64,000 nt of DNA, taken from Dyadobacter chenwenxiniae. Its GTDB lineage: Bacteria; Bacteroidota; Bacteroidia; Cytophagales; Spirosomataceae. The first letter of the stretch is position 1. The number at the start of each line of letters is the position of its first letter. The translations under genes and the position numbers were made by a program. The notes beneath the pieces were generated by a model. The model was not told the DNA's origin and did no database searches. It was given only the letters and a program-made list of their open reading frames with translations. This document shows, one piece after another, positions 1 to 10,056 of this stretch. The stretch spans positions 4,650,001 through 4,714,000 of the forward strand of contig NZ_CP094997.1 in NCBI RefSeq assembly GCF_022869785.1, in the 5' to 3' direction.

Positions 1-380
1 AGTTCAGCTTTGCCTTCCAGCATTAATGCTTTCATCTCAGCGATATAATCGGTAAAAACAGACGGATCGGCATAGGTCACAAAAAAGTAAATAAGCCACC
101 CCGCTATCAGCGCCCCAAACGTATTGACCACATAACCGATCGTTAATGCTTCCCATAAATGCAGAAATCCATTGCCCACATATTTCCGAAAATACCAGCA
201 AGCGCCTGCGATCAGGATAATGTGTATACCAAAATCAAGGATCTTGTTGTTTCCCAATGGCACGATGTCCATAAAGTAAAGTCCCAGAAAGAAAAGAAAC
301 ACTAGCACCCCGGTGATCAATCCAAATATCAGGGAGACTTTTAAAAGGGGTTTGTTAAAATATGCGATAATTGATTTCAT
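1..380 (-). CDS. DUF4199 family membrane protein (3' part cut by window edge)
   Basis: The start ATG is at 378-380 and the frame stays open to the window edge, giving about 126 residues. There are three hydrophobic stretches, near residues 13-36, 48-60 and 80-102, then a charged amphipathic segment, a layout typical of the Bacteroidota DUF4199 membrane proteins. Function is unknown. The ATG overlaps the TGA of the upstream dihydroorotase-like gene by 4 nt (ATGA), so the two are probably translationally coupled. The family call comes from sequence resemblance only. Confidence 0.75.
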   Translation of the reverse strand, partial: MKSIIAYFNKPLLKVSLIFGLITGVLVFLFFLGLYFMDIVPLGNNKILDFGIHIILIAGACWYFRKYVGNGFLHLWEALTIGYVVNTFGALIAGWLIYFFVTYADPSVFTDYIAEMKALMLEGKAE

Positions 381-1660
381 AAATACCATTCCTGTTTTCC
401 GTTATTGACAACGCCTCTCACTTTTCCACGCAGCTCTTGTCCCAGAAATGGTGTATTTTTTGATTTCGAAAAGCTCTTATTAAATGTCCAGTCTGTGTCC
501 TTTTCAAAGAAAGTAAGGTTTGCTAATGCGCCCTCTTCCAAAGCAGGATCTTGTAATCTTAATATGCGCCGCGGGCCGGATGTGAACTTCTCAATAATAT
601 CCTCCAAACCAAGTCCACTGTGCATTAGTGCCAGCGAAAAAGCCGTTTCCAGGCCAGTCATACCAAAATCGGCGTGATCGAATTCCAGGTTTTTGCTTTC
701 CTCATCGTGCGGGTTATGGTCTGATACAATGGCGTCAATCGTTCCATCGGCAAGCGCCTCCTTAATGGCATTCACATCGTCCGCAGAACGGAACGGCGGG
801 TTCACTTTCAGGTTCGTATCAAAATCGATGAGGTCGCTGTCTGTAAACGCAAGCTGATGTGCCGCAATGTCACAGGAAACAGGTAAACCATTCTTTTTCG
901 CTTCCCTGATCAGTTCCACGGCCCTTTTGGTTGAGATTAAGGAGACGTGCAATGCAGGAGAATCTGCTTTGTACATGCTCTTTTCGAGCGCATATTCCAG
1001 TAATTTCAAATCCCGGTTCAGCATCATTTCTTCGGCCAGGGAAGGAATCCCTTTCATGCCGATCAAAGTGCTCGTTAAACCTTCATGCATTTGCCCATAA
1101 AGCGTCAGTTGCCTGTCTTCCGGACGGTTCATCAGCAGCGCATTGAGCGGTTGCAGATATAATATTGTTTTTAAAAATAAATCTGCATTCTGCACAGGAT
1201 GCTCGCCATCCGTAAATGCGATGGCGCCTGCTTCGTGCAGATCAATCATTTCCGTAAAATCAACGCCTTCTGCTTTTCGCGTCACCGCTGCCGCCACGTG
1301 CAGCTTAACCAGGCCGCCTGACCCCGACTGGCGAATGTAGTTCAATGTATCCTTGCTATGTACAACCGGCTCGGTGTTGGGCAGCAGCACAATTTCCGTA
1401 AAACCTCCATGAGCCGCTGCGGCCCTTACGGAAGTCAGATCTTCTTTATGCTCAAAACCGGGATCGCGTGAGGCCACACGCATATCAACCCACCCGACAG
1501 ACATACACAATCCGTTGCCTTCTTTCACCTCCGCGCCTTCCGCGTCCAGGTTATCGCCTATTAATTTAATGTTTTTGCCTTCAATCAGAACATCCTTGAT
1601 CTGGCCGTTGAACGGAGATTTTTTGTCTATGATCTGAACTGAGCGGATTAATAATTTCAT
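377..1660 (-). CDS. dihydroorotase-like amidohydrolase lacking the HxH metal motif
   Basis: This 427-residue protein resembles class I dihydroorotases (PyrC, pyrimidine synthesis) along its length, with the PNTEP, GMKGIP and SDHNPH segments and a C-terminal GLETAFSL stretch. The residues that should read DxHxHxREPG read DMRVASRDPG (residues 59-68), so both histidines of the zinc-binding HxH are gone (Arg61, Ala63). Similar degenerate copies occur in other Cytophagales and are usually annotated as dihydroorotase; Pseudomonas has a non-catalytic PyrC' bound to aspartate transcarbamoylase. A structural or altered role is therefore possible. I chose ATG 1658-1660 because family similarity begins at MKLLIRS; an upstream in-frame start would add six residues and run into the gcvH terminator region. 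Confidence 0.85.
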   Translation of the reverse strand: MKLLIRSVQIIDKKSPFNGQIKDVLIEGKNIKLIGDNLDAEGAEVKEGNGLCMSVGWVDMRVASRDPGFEHKEDLTSVRAAAAHGGFTEIVLLPNTEPVVHSKDTLNYIRQSGSGGLVKLHVAAAVTRKAEGVDFTEMIDLHEAGAIAFTDGEHPVQNADLFLKTILYLQPLNALLMNRPEDRQLTLYGQMHEGLTSTLIGMKGIPSLAEEMMLNRDLKLLEYALEKSMYKADSPALHVSLISTKRAVELIREAKKNGLPVSCDIAAHQLAFTDSDLIDFDTNLKVNPPFRSADDVNAIKEALADGTIDAIVSDHNPHDEESKNLEFDHADFGMTGLETAFSLALMHSGLGLEDIIEKFTSGPRRILRLQDPALEEGALANLTFFEKDTDWTFNKSFSKSKNTPFLGQELRGKVRGVVNNGKQEWYL

Positions 1661-1676
1661 ATTTATAATACAAATC

Positions 1677-1700
1677 AAAAAAAAAGCTCCAAACGGAGCT
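1677..1700 (-). terminator. Rho-independent terminator after gcvH
   Basis: AGCTCC (1685-1690), loop AAAC, GGAGCT (1695-1700). On the minus strand the stem is followed by a run of nine T (complement of 1677-1685). It lies between the gcvH stop and the dihydroorotase-like start, so the latter depends on readthrough or on a very close promoter. Confidence 0.7.
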
Positions 1701-1711
1701 TCAACCTAATA

Positions 1712-2092
1712 TCAGGCACCTATAAACTTTTCATATTCTTCTGCGGACATTAAACCACTCTGATCATCGGGATCAGACAAACTGATTTTTACCATCCAGC
1801 CACGTCCGTAAGGATCTGTATTAACCAGTTCGGGCTCGCCGTCCAGTTCTTCGTTCACTTCCAGCACAGTTCCGGCAACAGGGATAAATAAATCAGAAAC
1901 CGTCTTAACAGCCTCAACTGATCCAAAAACCTCTCCTTTTCCAAGTGCATCTCCCACCGTATTGATATCGACGTACACAATGTCCCCCAATTCATTCTGC
2001 GCATGGTCCGTAATGCCAATGGTCGCTATATCGCCATCAATGCGAATCCATTCGTGATCCTCTGTGTACTTAAGTTCTGACGGGAAATTCAT
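1712..2092 (-). CDS. gcvH: glycine cleavage system H protein
   Basis: A 126-residue lipoyl carrier protein that shuttles the aminomethyl group between the P, T and L proteins of glycine cleavage. The conserved EDHEW segment is near the N-terminus, and the lipoylated lysine is Lys63 in the ESVKA-like motif SVEAVKTVSD. Length and C-terminus (SAEEYEKFIG) fit the family. It follows sprA by 77 bp, a gene order known in other Bacteroidota. A near-consensus promoter (TTTG, 21 nt, TAATTTG) can be read on the minus strand in the sprA-gcvH gap. Confidence 0.97.
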   Translation of the reverse strand: MNFPSELKYTEDHEWIRIDGDIATIGITDHAQNELGDIVYVDINTVGDALGKGEVFGSVEAVKTVSDLFIPVAGTVLEVNEELDGEPELVNTDPYGRGWMVKISLSDPDDQSGLMSAEEYEKFIGA

Positions 2093-2169
2093 GGTTTGAT
2101 CAGGTAAGTTGTAAACATCTTTAGTGACGCAAATTACAGGATGTCGGCCGTATTTTCCAAATCAAAAAG

Positions 2170-5100
2170 TTATTCCGCCAAATTGAATTTCAACTGCACC
2201 CCGCCGGACGTGCTGGCCCGGTAAAAGGAATTGGAAACCAATGGATCATTAAATGTCCTGTCGAAGTAAAACTGCACGCTCAAACGGTTGTTTACCATGT
2301 AATTAACCGTCGGGCGGAGCTGGAAGTTGATATTACCCGCAATAGGGATATTTTCACCGTCAAACTTCCGCTGGATCGACCTTGTGTCGCGGAATGTCAT
2401 GCCCAGCTGCATGGTCATGTCATTTTTCAACTTTCTCTTCACTCCGTTGATTTTAAACGGAATGGCTACATTGTTTTTGGTAAAACCAATGTTTACCGTC
2501 ACGTCCTGGTTAAACAGCTCCGCCATTTGTGAATTGGACAAATTCAGTGCAACAGTCCGGTCGCGGTTATACTCGATCCGCGCGGTTACCCTGCTCTGCG
2601 TCCGGAATTCCACCCCAACTAGCGGTTGAAATTTCTCAGACAATGTGATCGTGCTCATGGAGAACACCGGAATGTATTGGCCCAATTCGTTCAAGCGAGA
2701 AGACAACGGATATCCCGTAACAGACAAATTCACATAAAGCGCTTCATAATCCAATGAAGATGTAAAGTTCCCAACGCTATACTGCGACATGTATTTGTGC
2801 CTCAATGTAAATGAGCTGAAAAAGCGCTTAAAGCCAGCCAGCTGAGAAAGACCATTATAACTCAAATCCCAGTTGGGCATCGGGAATTTCAGGAACGGGT
2901 TTGTCCGAACGGTCGCAGGATCTTTGCCCGTGTAAGCCGCAAAGAATGATGAGATTAAGACGTCCTGGGAAGTCTCATTATATTCTCCTCCGCTTTCATT
3001 CTCTGCATTCAAACGATCCCTTAATATCGCACGGTAAGCCCTGAATTTATCAAAAACAGGTGAGGAGTTATCGCGTTTCATTTTAGCAAAAGCGGTCCGG
3101 AAAGACATGAATGACATACTGAACTGCCCATTACGCAACGGACTTTGCGATACAAACTCTCCTGATGCATCCGGCCTGTAAAATTCCTGGTAAGCATCCT
3201 GTCGTGTAAGTCGAGCCTCAATGATCAACCTGAAATCCTTAAACGGTTCTAATGTGGTGTTGGCAGAAAAATTCTTCGCTATCGTTTGTTGGAACGGCAT
3301 ATTTTGCTGCTCACTTTTGGTGATCCAACCTTTTTCAGCCGCCTTAATCTGGAAATTTCTGTCCTGTTGTCCCAAGACAAACGGTAGTCCGGGTGCATTG
3401 GTGTTATCAATTCCAAAATATTTCGGAGCACGCAGGTAACCCGGAAGCGCCGTAGTTTCCTGAATCGAATAGCTCACATTAATCCCGCGAACGGTCATTA
3501 AAACGCGTGTTACACTTTTGAGAATGTCCGTCGTCCGCATATCAATTTCCTCAATATCACCTGGGCTTCTTGCAAAATTCTTGCGTCCTGCGGAAGGCGT
3601 GTTCGCAAATTTGAGATATCTTAATTTGTTATAAAGCAGTACAAAATCCACCTTACCCGTCACCCCGCGCTCTCTGCTGTTGCGGATAATGTCGCCGAAC
3701 GGCAAGCCTAACGTGTCTTTTAAACCAAAAGCATTGGCCTGATATTGATAGGCAATAGAATGTTTGTAATCGGCCGTCATCCAGTCCACCAGCGGGATTT
3801 TATCGAGCGGTAAGCGGTAAGTAAGGTCAATTTTCTGGTCAAAATTCTTCATCCGGCCCAGCTTTTTGAAATTGGTCCAGAGCGAATCTTTTTTCTCGGC
3901 GGAGTTAATGTCGCCCATCGGCTCATCAATGATTGAATTGGCCGTTGAGTTGTAGCTCAATGTCATATTCCGCGTCAGGTTCCAGCTCAGGTCATAATAA
4001 CGGTTGAACCAGAAATATTTTTCATACAAAGGCTGAATCCCGTCTGTCGTCAGGTCCGCATTGCGCAGCTGCGTTTTGAGAAACCTGCGGTCAACATCCG
4101 TACGAACGGACACCATATTGGGCAGCAGTGTCAGGTTTACATCCTTGATAATATCGGCCCAGCGACTGGTCGCCTTCCAGTTTTTGAATGGCTCCATCGG
4201 CTTCGGCTGACTGCTGTACACGTAAGATATGCCGCCCCGGTAGTTGCGTTGGGCATATTCCTGTGTAAGAATATTCCTCCGCTTATCGTCACTGAATGCA
4301 TAAGTAAAGGAGAAGTTTTCAAAATCATAAAAATGATTTCTTGCCCCTGGCTTGGTCTTAATCTTCCTGACATTTGAAAAGTTAATCCCTCGTTTCACGG
4401 CATTTTCCTCCACCATACGCCGGTAACCATCACGTTCTTCGTCCGATTGCAAATTCCCGAGTGACGTTTCCAGCGGCGTGTCCGGGTCTAGCGGATTAAA
4501 ATGCGGCTTCACGTTCCTTCTGTCGTAGCTCAGGAATAGCGGAATACTGAATCCCCAGTTTGCCGGTAAAAGTTTATCCAATGCAATGTTTGTCGAAACG
4601 CCATATTCCGTCGTAAAATTCCGCGAACGCTCGCCGATGCGCTGCTGTACGCTACCGAAACCGAATGTTTCAAGCCTTCCGGAAGCGGTTAATGTTGCGA
4701 AATCCGCCAGTTTCGCATTCAACTGGGCGATAGCCGCAATTCCGCCGGTGTCGTCAAAGCCTTCCACGTGCATTTCATCCACCCAGATACAGAAGCTTTT
4801 TGCCTGCTCGTCCTCCGATTTCGGGTTTCTCATTCCAATCATCATCACCCGCACGGAGCTTAAATCGGGGTTACCCACAACAGTTAATTTGTATCGGCCA
4901 TCCGCCGTCGTGATCGTGTAAGGGACACTCAGATTTCTGTCTGTCTGGCGGTTGCGTTGCGCTTTGGCTTCGATCAAATCCGCCAATGCAATGTTCAGCT
5001 CGTTTTCTTCCGGCCAAATGTCCCTGTCAACCAACTGACCAGGCAATGTTGCACGCAGGGTGGAAAGATCTATTTCGTAATAATTTTGGGTAAGGTCTGT

Positions 5101-8100
5101 TCCAATTCGCATGAAAGCGCCCACCATCCGATCTTCGCTCCGCTCGTTTTGCATGTGAATGTACATCCGAAGTCTTTTGCGGAACAACAGGTCCAGGTTT
5201 ACATTTTTAAAAACAGCCCTTGAATCACCATCGCGCAGGTCGGTAACACACATGCTCATGGACTGCTCGTTCAGCAAAAGCGGAGGACGCTGCGTGTTGT
5301 CCTGATCGCGTTTCCATCCTGGCGGAATCTGGTAAATATATTTGTTCGTGCTGGTCTTATCTTCGGTGCCGTTCTCTTCGATACTAACCGTTCCGACCGT
5401 GAATTTTGCATCATATGGCTCAGGAACTTCCTGCAAACCAGGTGCATCCAGGTTGGACGTGTATTTTCTGTATTGCTGCCCCACCATTTGCAACTGAGCA
5501 AAACGAAGCACAACCGGTTGCTGAAAGTCAGTCAGATACATCCGCATAAAACGGATCGATTTGAAGCCGTTCATATTGCCTACAACCCCGGAAAATTCCT
5601 TGATCGGAACGCGGAAAAGATACCAGCTTTGCCCGTCTGCCGTGTTAACCGTTTTATCGACAATGTAACCGTTGCCCACTGCCAGCTGATTGGGTTTCAA
5701 GTCCAGTTCGTATTCATAATACGATTCGTTGTCGTTGATCGTGTTATCCACGTTCATATCCTCGCCATCGGGCACATTGGTCGAAGCGGGCGTTACATCA
5801 GCATTTCGGCCCTGGCTTTCCGGAGAGTTATTCTCCATGCCAATGTAATTTTTGTAACGTTCAAGGACTTTCTGGTCGGCACTATCCAGACTTGCTCCAA
5901 GAAAAAATTGAAAATCATCCCCGGAAGGGTCACTCAAAATCCGCTCTCTTGCTGCCGGAGTCAGGTTAGCAGGAAGGCGATCAATAAATCTTTTGAAGAA
6001 AGTGCGCTCTTCATCATTACTCAATCCATCCAAACCAACATCCTGCCGCTGCCGCGCACCGGATTCGTTACTGAATGCATTGATTAGATATTGCGACTTT
6101 GTGGCATAACCCCAGGCAGTAGAATCAACATTGACACCAACCCGTTTTGGAACGATAGGAAGCCCATTCTCGAAATTGTAGCGCTCGTCCGGAATAACAT
6201 CTTCGGAAATGTCGCCCAGATTGAAAACCAGCTTTCCGCCCGTTGTATTAGGTTTTTCTTCGGTTCCGTCCCTAACCGCGCCTAATTTGGGGTCATTGAT
6301 AAAAGGATCGAGCATCCAGAATTCGATGCTTTCAATGTTGGCATTGTCAAAGTCGTTATCCGAAGTGATCGCCCTGCTGATCGCACCGAAATTTTGTCTT
6401 GGATTTTTCAGACGGCCGTCAGGCGCCAGATCCACATTATAGTTGTACATTCCGCGTTCGCTGGGGTAATAAGCGATATCGAGAACATTTTGCGGATATG
6501 AAACGAGCCCGGCAATGGCGCGTCTCGGGAAAATTTCATTAGGCAGATAAAGTCTTTCGTAATAATTTTTACGATCTTCATCAGTAAAATTAGCTGGCGG
6601 ATCATATCCGCCCCCTCCAAGGCCTTGCGCACCACCGAAAATATTATCCACTGTATAAGCAGATATTTTCGCACGCTTGTAAGCGTAATCCAATGTCTTG
6701 CCATCCGTTCCCTGCCTGAATTTCGGCGGAACACCTGCTAACCGCCATTTTTGAGGTTGGCGCGAAAGGTCATAAATGGTTCTTGTCGCTTCAAAATCGT
6801 CCACCAATGAGCGGTTATTAACGTCCTTTGAAACGCCGGGAAGTAGTTTTGCAAACTCCCCTTTAAACTGAATGGTCGACATTTCCTTGGTTTGAAGCAA
6901 AGGCAATGCGTCCAGCCATTTGGTCAGGAAAGGAACGTCTTTTCTGAAATTGATATCAAAGCCCAGCATTGTGTTGTTAACCGGCTCATTTCCAATGGAA
7001 ACCCTTGTTAAAAACCCAGCAGGACGTTCTCTGTATTTCATAATCGTCGCTCCTATGCTCATATCACGACTCACGACGTAATCCAATCGGGTCCCGAGCA
7101 GCGAACGGATCTGGTTCTGGAACATATCCGGCCGTTCGTACTCGATAACGATCTCCCTACCAGAGTTCATCACGCTGCTATTAAGTATCCGGACGCGCCC
7201 GATCTGCGCCTCCACGATGTAATCCGATCCCGGTGAAAGCGGCACACCGCCGGAAGTGACGGTCACAGATGTTTCCAAAACACCGAATGGCAGCTGAACT
7301 TCCGCCCCGCCGCTGGATTGATAAGAACCCTTTATGAAAAACTTGTTGCGCTCGGAAATCTGCTGCGCATCGATCATGGTTGTGGAATAGAGCTCCTGGA
7401 ACACATATTTATTCCGAAACTGCTCTTCTCCGGCACCAAATTTTCGAGAAAGATTACTTCCAAAGGGTTCAAGAACGGGGAAAATAATGCGACCGGACTT
7501 GCTGTCGACCGTTATTCCATCCACAAAATCGAAATTTCCGTCGGGTTGGAGGTCATTCACAGGATTCAATCTATCCAAGCCCATCAGCCGGATTAAGGGA
7601 ATATTTGCAATGCTGCTTTCCTGCAAATTCGGGTTGTCAATCCCGGTCTGATCATCTTTATATATGATCCGCAATTGGAAGCCTTGCTTATCCATCTGAC
7701 TGGTTCCCAATGAATAGACGTTTTTCATCATCAGGTTCCACATCGGAAGTTTTATGTTATTCCGTATAGTCGATGATTTTAGCAATTTCAATGCAATCAC
7801 CTCATTATCCCTGCGCGCCTGATAATCTTCTGTCAGCTCACCAACCTTAAAAGATCTGCCATTCAATGTGTATTCGTATGAAACGGCTAGCACTTCGTCA
7901 TTCCGCAGCGCATTGGTCAAAGAAATATAACCGAGCTGTGGGTGGAAAGTATAATCACGGTCGGCGATCAGCCTTTTTGCACCGCGCAGTAATTCGTAAT
8001 CGACTGTTCTCTCTAGTCCAAGGCTGGTAATGGCACTATTCGTATTATCCACCTGACGGAAAGACTCGTTCGATGTCAACGATTTGTATAATCCATTGGC

Positions 8101-9336
8101 TGCATTATCAGCAGGCGAAGTGGAGCGAATGGGTTGTAAGCTCGGGTTCGCAGACTTGTAGGGTGCAGGCTCCCCCAAATCGGCGAAACCCACAACATTT
8201 CTGAGAGATTCTGTTGTGGTTGTGCGGTTTGTCACATATACCTCCATACGCGTAACCGTCACACCTGAGGTGATCGTAGGCGTATTTTGTAACGACTTTT
8301 CGTAAATGTTCCTGAAATACTGAGATATGAAGAAATTCCGGTTTTCGTCGTAAGTATCAGCCCGGAGCTCGAAATCCCTGCTTTGCGCGCCGCCTCTCAG
8401 AACAATCCTTTCTTTGCTTGATTTTTGCTGGGAAGCAACAAATGTGGCGCTTAATCTACCAAACTGGAAGTCGGTTTTCAAACCAAACAAATTCTGAACA
8501 CCGGGAATCAATTGGCTGTTAATAGCCCAGTTAATGTTCCCCGCCTCAATTTTCCGAATGAAACTCTCTTCCGGATTTTTATAATTTAATTTGATTGCAT
8601 TTTCAAAATTGAAGTTGGCTTTTGTATCAAAGTTGGTCTGAAATCCAAGCTGGTCTCCTAGCCGTGCGTCGAAATTAATGCTGATCTGTTCGTTAAAAAT
8701 GAATTGCGTGTTCCTTCTCTGCCGGATCGGGATAGCAGGGTTATCCAAGAACTGGTGCATCAGACCCAGGTCCAGCGATACAAAACCGGTGGGTTTGAAA
8801 TTGATGAAATCATCTCCCAGCAGCTTAGAAAGGCCGGGCGGAATGTCCAGTTTGGGCAAAAGTCCACGTGATCCCATCGCACTCTTCCCATCCTGCCGAC
8901 CTGCATATTCACGAAGCAAACTTTTGAATGCACGGTCTTCCTGAATTTTATCATAGGTTGAAAGATCCATCCGTTCCGGGGCCCGGTAATTGAAGGCCCC
9001 GTCCGGGGTTTGAATGCTTTCGGAAACGGCAACTTTACCTGTACTATCCAGCTGAATGGAAACATTGGCCGGATCACGAAGGTAAAATGGAGAGCGAGGC
9101 CTCGGTTCAGCAACACGGTTGGAATAAAAATCTTTCCATCGCATAATAAGCTGACTACCGGACCTGTCTATTTTCTTTTTTGAAGTATCTTCTCTTACAG
9201 TATCGGCAATGAGTGCCCACTCCTGCGCCTGCCCGGAATAAGGTTCGTTCATATCAACGGATACGCTGGCTAACAGAACAGCGCCTGTTGATATGGTTAT
9301 TGCCTTAAAAAGAAAGGAGTAAATCGTTGATGACAA
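2170..9336 (-). CDS. sprA: SprA, type IX secretion outer-membrane translocon
   Basis: A 2388-residue protein of the SprA/Sov family, the giant beta-barrel pore of the type IX secretion system, which exports adhesins and enzymes and is needed for gliding in flavobacteria. The N-terminus has a hydrophobic export segment (about residues 5-27). Long regions are rich in aromatic, Asn and Arg residues alternating as in beta strands, and the C-terminus (GGVQLKFNLAE) looks like a terminal barrel strand. Length is in the family range. No ATG precedes the signal segment: the frame opens with TTG at 9334-9336 and meets a stop at 9367-9369 upstream, leaving only TTG or a CTG as start. ruvA upstream and gcvH downstream match conserved Bacteroidota synteny. 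Confidence 0.96.
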   Translation of the reverse strand: MSSTIYSFLFKAITISTGAVLLASVSVDMNEPYSGQAQEWALIADTVREDTSKKKIDRSGSQLIMRWKDFYSNRVAEPRPRSPFYLRDPANVSIQLDSTGKVAVSESIQTPDGAFNYRAPERMDLSTYDKIQEDRAFKSLLREYAGRQDGKSAMGSRGLLPKLDIPPGLSKLLGDDFINFKPTGFVSLDLGLMHQFLDNPAIPIRQRRNTQFIFNEQISINFDARLGDQLGFQTNFDTKANFNFENAIKLNYKNPEESFIRKIEAGNINWAINSQLIPGVQNLFGLKTDFQFGRLSATFVASQQKSSKERIVLRGGAQSRDFELRADTYDENRNFFISQYFRNIYEKSLQNTPTITSGVTVTRMEVYVTNRTTTTESLRNVVGFADLGEPAPYKSANPSLQPIRSTSPADNAANGLYKSLTSNESFRQVDNTNSAITSLGLERTVDYELLRGAKRLIADRDYTFHPQLGYISLTNALRNDEVLAVSYEYTLNGRSFKVGELTEDYQARRDNEVIALKLLKSSTIRNNIKLPMWNLMMKNVYSLGTSQMDKQGFQLRIIYKDDQTGIDNPNLQESSIANIPLIRLMGLDRLNPVNDLQPDGNFDFVDGITVDSKSGRIIFPVLEPFGSNLSRKFGAGEEQFRNKYVFQELYSTTMIDAQQISERNKFFIKGSYQSSGGAEVQLPFGVLETSVTVTSGGVPLSPGSDYIVEAQIGRVRILNSSVMNSGREIVIEYERPDMFQNQIRSLLGTRLDYVVSRDMSIGATIMKYRERPAGFLTRVSIGNEPVNNTMLGFDINFRKDVPFLTKWLDALPLLQTKEMSTIQFKGEFAKLLPGVSKDVNNRSLVDDFEATRTIYDLSRQPQKWRLAGVPPKFRQGTDGKTLDYAYKRAKISAYTVDNIFGGAQGLGGGGYDPPANFTDEDRKNYYERLYLPNEIFPRRAIAGLVSYPQNVLDIAYYPSERGMYNYNVDLAPDGRLKNPRQNFGAISRAITSDNDFDNANIESIEFWMLDPFINDPKLGAVRDGTEEKPNTTGGKLVFNLGDISEDVIPDERYNFENGLPIVPKRVGVNVDSTAWGYATKSQYLINAFSNESGARQRQDVGLDGLSNDEERTFFKRFIDRLPANLTPAARERILSDPSGDDFQFFLGASLDSADQKVLERYKNYIGMENNSPESQGRNADVTPASTNVPDGEDMNVDNTINDNESYYEYELDLKPNQLAVGNGYIVDKTVNTADGQSWYLFRVPIKEFSGVVGNMNGFKSIRFMRMYLTDFQQPVVLRFAQLQMVGQQYRKYTSNLDAPGLQEVPEPYDAKFTVGTVSIEENGTEDKTSTNKYIYQIPPGWKRDQDNTQRPPLLLNEQSMSMCVTDLRDGDSRAVFKNVNLDLLFRKRLRMYIHMQNERSEDRMVGAFMRIGTDLTQNYYEIDLSTLRATLPGQLVDRDIWPEENELNIALADLIEAKAQRNRQTDRNLSVPYTITTADGRYKLTVVGNPDLSSVRVMMIGMRNPKSEDEQAKSFCIWVDEMHVEGFDDTGGIAAIAQLNAKLADFATLTASGRLETFGFGSVQQRIGERSRNFTTEYGVSTNIALDKLLPANWGFSIPLFLSYDRRNVKPHFNPLDPDTPLETSLGNLQSDEERDGYRRMVEENAVKRGINFSNVRKIKTKPGARNHFYDFENFSFTYAFSDDKRRNILTQEYAQRNYRGGISYVYSSQPKPMEPFKNWKATSRWADIIKDVNLTLLPNMVSVRTDVDRRFLKTQLRNADLTTDGIQPLYEKYFWFNRYYDLSWNLTRNMTLSYNSTANSIIDEPMGDINSAEKKDSLWTNFKKLGRMKNFDQKIDLTYRLPLDKIPLVDWMTADYKHSIAYQYQANAFGLKDTLGLPFGDIIRNSRERGVTGKVDFVLLYNKLRYLKFANTPSAGRKNFARSPGDIEEIDMRTTDILKSVTRVLMTVRGINVSYSIQETTALPGYLRAPKYFGIDNTNAPGLPFVLGQQDRNFQIKAAEKGWITKSEQQNMPFQQTIAKNFSANTTLEPFKDFRLIIEARLTRQDAYQEFYRPDASGEFVSQSPLRNGQFSMSFMSFRTAFAKMKRDNSSPVFDKFRAYRAILRDRLNAENESGGEYNETSQDVLISSFFAAYTGKDPATVRTNPFLKFPMPNWDLSYNGLSQLAGFKRFFSSFTLRHKYMSQYSVGNFTSSLDYEALYVNLSVTGYPLSSRLNELGQYIPVFSMSTITLSEKFQPLVGVEFRTQSRVTARIEYNRDRTVALNLSNSQMAELFNQDVTVNIGFTKNNVAIPFKINGVKRKLKNDMTMQLGMTFRDTRSIQRKFDGENIPIAGNINFQLRPTVNYMVNNRLSVQFYFDRTFNDPLVSNSFYRASTSGGVQLKFNLAE

Positions 9337-9434
9337 GGTATTATACTTATTTAGAGAAGGTTGCAGCTACAATCAAATCCATCAAAACGACTTTACTATC
9401 GTAATTTTTTTTACCAAATATCATTACAGTTCGG

Positions 9435-10025
9435 TTATCGAAGTGCCAGTTTTATCAGATTCTCAACGGTGATCGCTTGTCCTTCACGCTTGATGATTGC
9501 GTCCAGGCTTTTTTCTGCCGTGGCCTTGGGAATTCCCAACGTAACCAATGCGGCTAGCGCCTCACTTTTCACAGTGCCGGAAGGGCTATCTACGGTTCTC
9601 GGCCCGGTAGACACCAGATCTTCCTTGCGGATTTTCTCCCTCAATTCAAGTATAACGCGTTGAGCAGTTTTGGAACCGATACCTTTGATTGATTGTATCA
9701 ATCGCAGGTCCTCGTCGATAATTCCTTGCCGTATTTCTGATGAAGAAAGCGACGACAACATGACCAGGGCGGTTGACGGGCCTACGCCCGAAATGCCGAT
9801 CAAGTCCAGGAAGAGCTTTTTTTCATCATTTCCCCAAAAACCATATAGTATGTGGGCGTCTTCCCGTATATTCAGATACGTTACAAGCTTGCAACGCTCG
9901 CCCAGCTCGGGCATTGAAGTATAGGTTTGTAAAGAAATCCGAACTTCGTAGCCCAATCCGTTTACATCAATAATGGCGTAAGCCGGATCTTTGTAGACTA
10001 CAGTTCCGTTAACGTAGGCAATCAT
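9435..10025 (-). CDS. ruvA: Holliday junction branch migration subunit RuvA
   Basis: 196 residues. RuvA tetramers bind Holliday junctions and load the RuvB motor. The N-terminal OB fold (MIAYVNGTV, residues 1-63), two helix-hairpin-helix motifs (GVGPSTAL near 77 and IKGIGSKTAQR near 112) and the C-terminal RuvB-binding domain (about 150-196) are all present. It sits 31 bp downstream of the lytic transglycosylase gene and about 100 bp upstream of sprA on the same strand. Confidence 0.97.
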   Translation of the reverse strand: MIAYVNGTVVYKDPAYAIIDVNGLGYEVRISLQTYTSMPELGERCKLVTYLNIREDAHILYGFWGNDEKKLFLDLIGISGVGPSTALVMLSSLSSSEIRQGIIDEDLRLIQSIKGIGSKTAQRVILELREKIRKEDLVSTGPRTVDSPSGTVKSEALAALVTLGIPKATAEKSLDAIIKREGQAITVENLIKLALR

Positions 10026-10056
10026 ATAAATAGTATGTGTAATTGACTCTTGTTCA

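Noticed and set aside
405..1340. Several plus-strand ORFs of 65-90 codons opposite the dihydroorotase-like gene
   Set aside because: They lie wholly antisense to a clearly homologous gene and show no protein-like motifs.
5473..6087. A 204-codon plus-strand ORF opposite sprA
   Set aside because: Longest shadow frame in the window, but no recognisable domain and wholly antisense to conserved sprA sequence.
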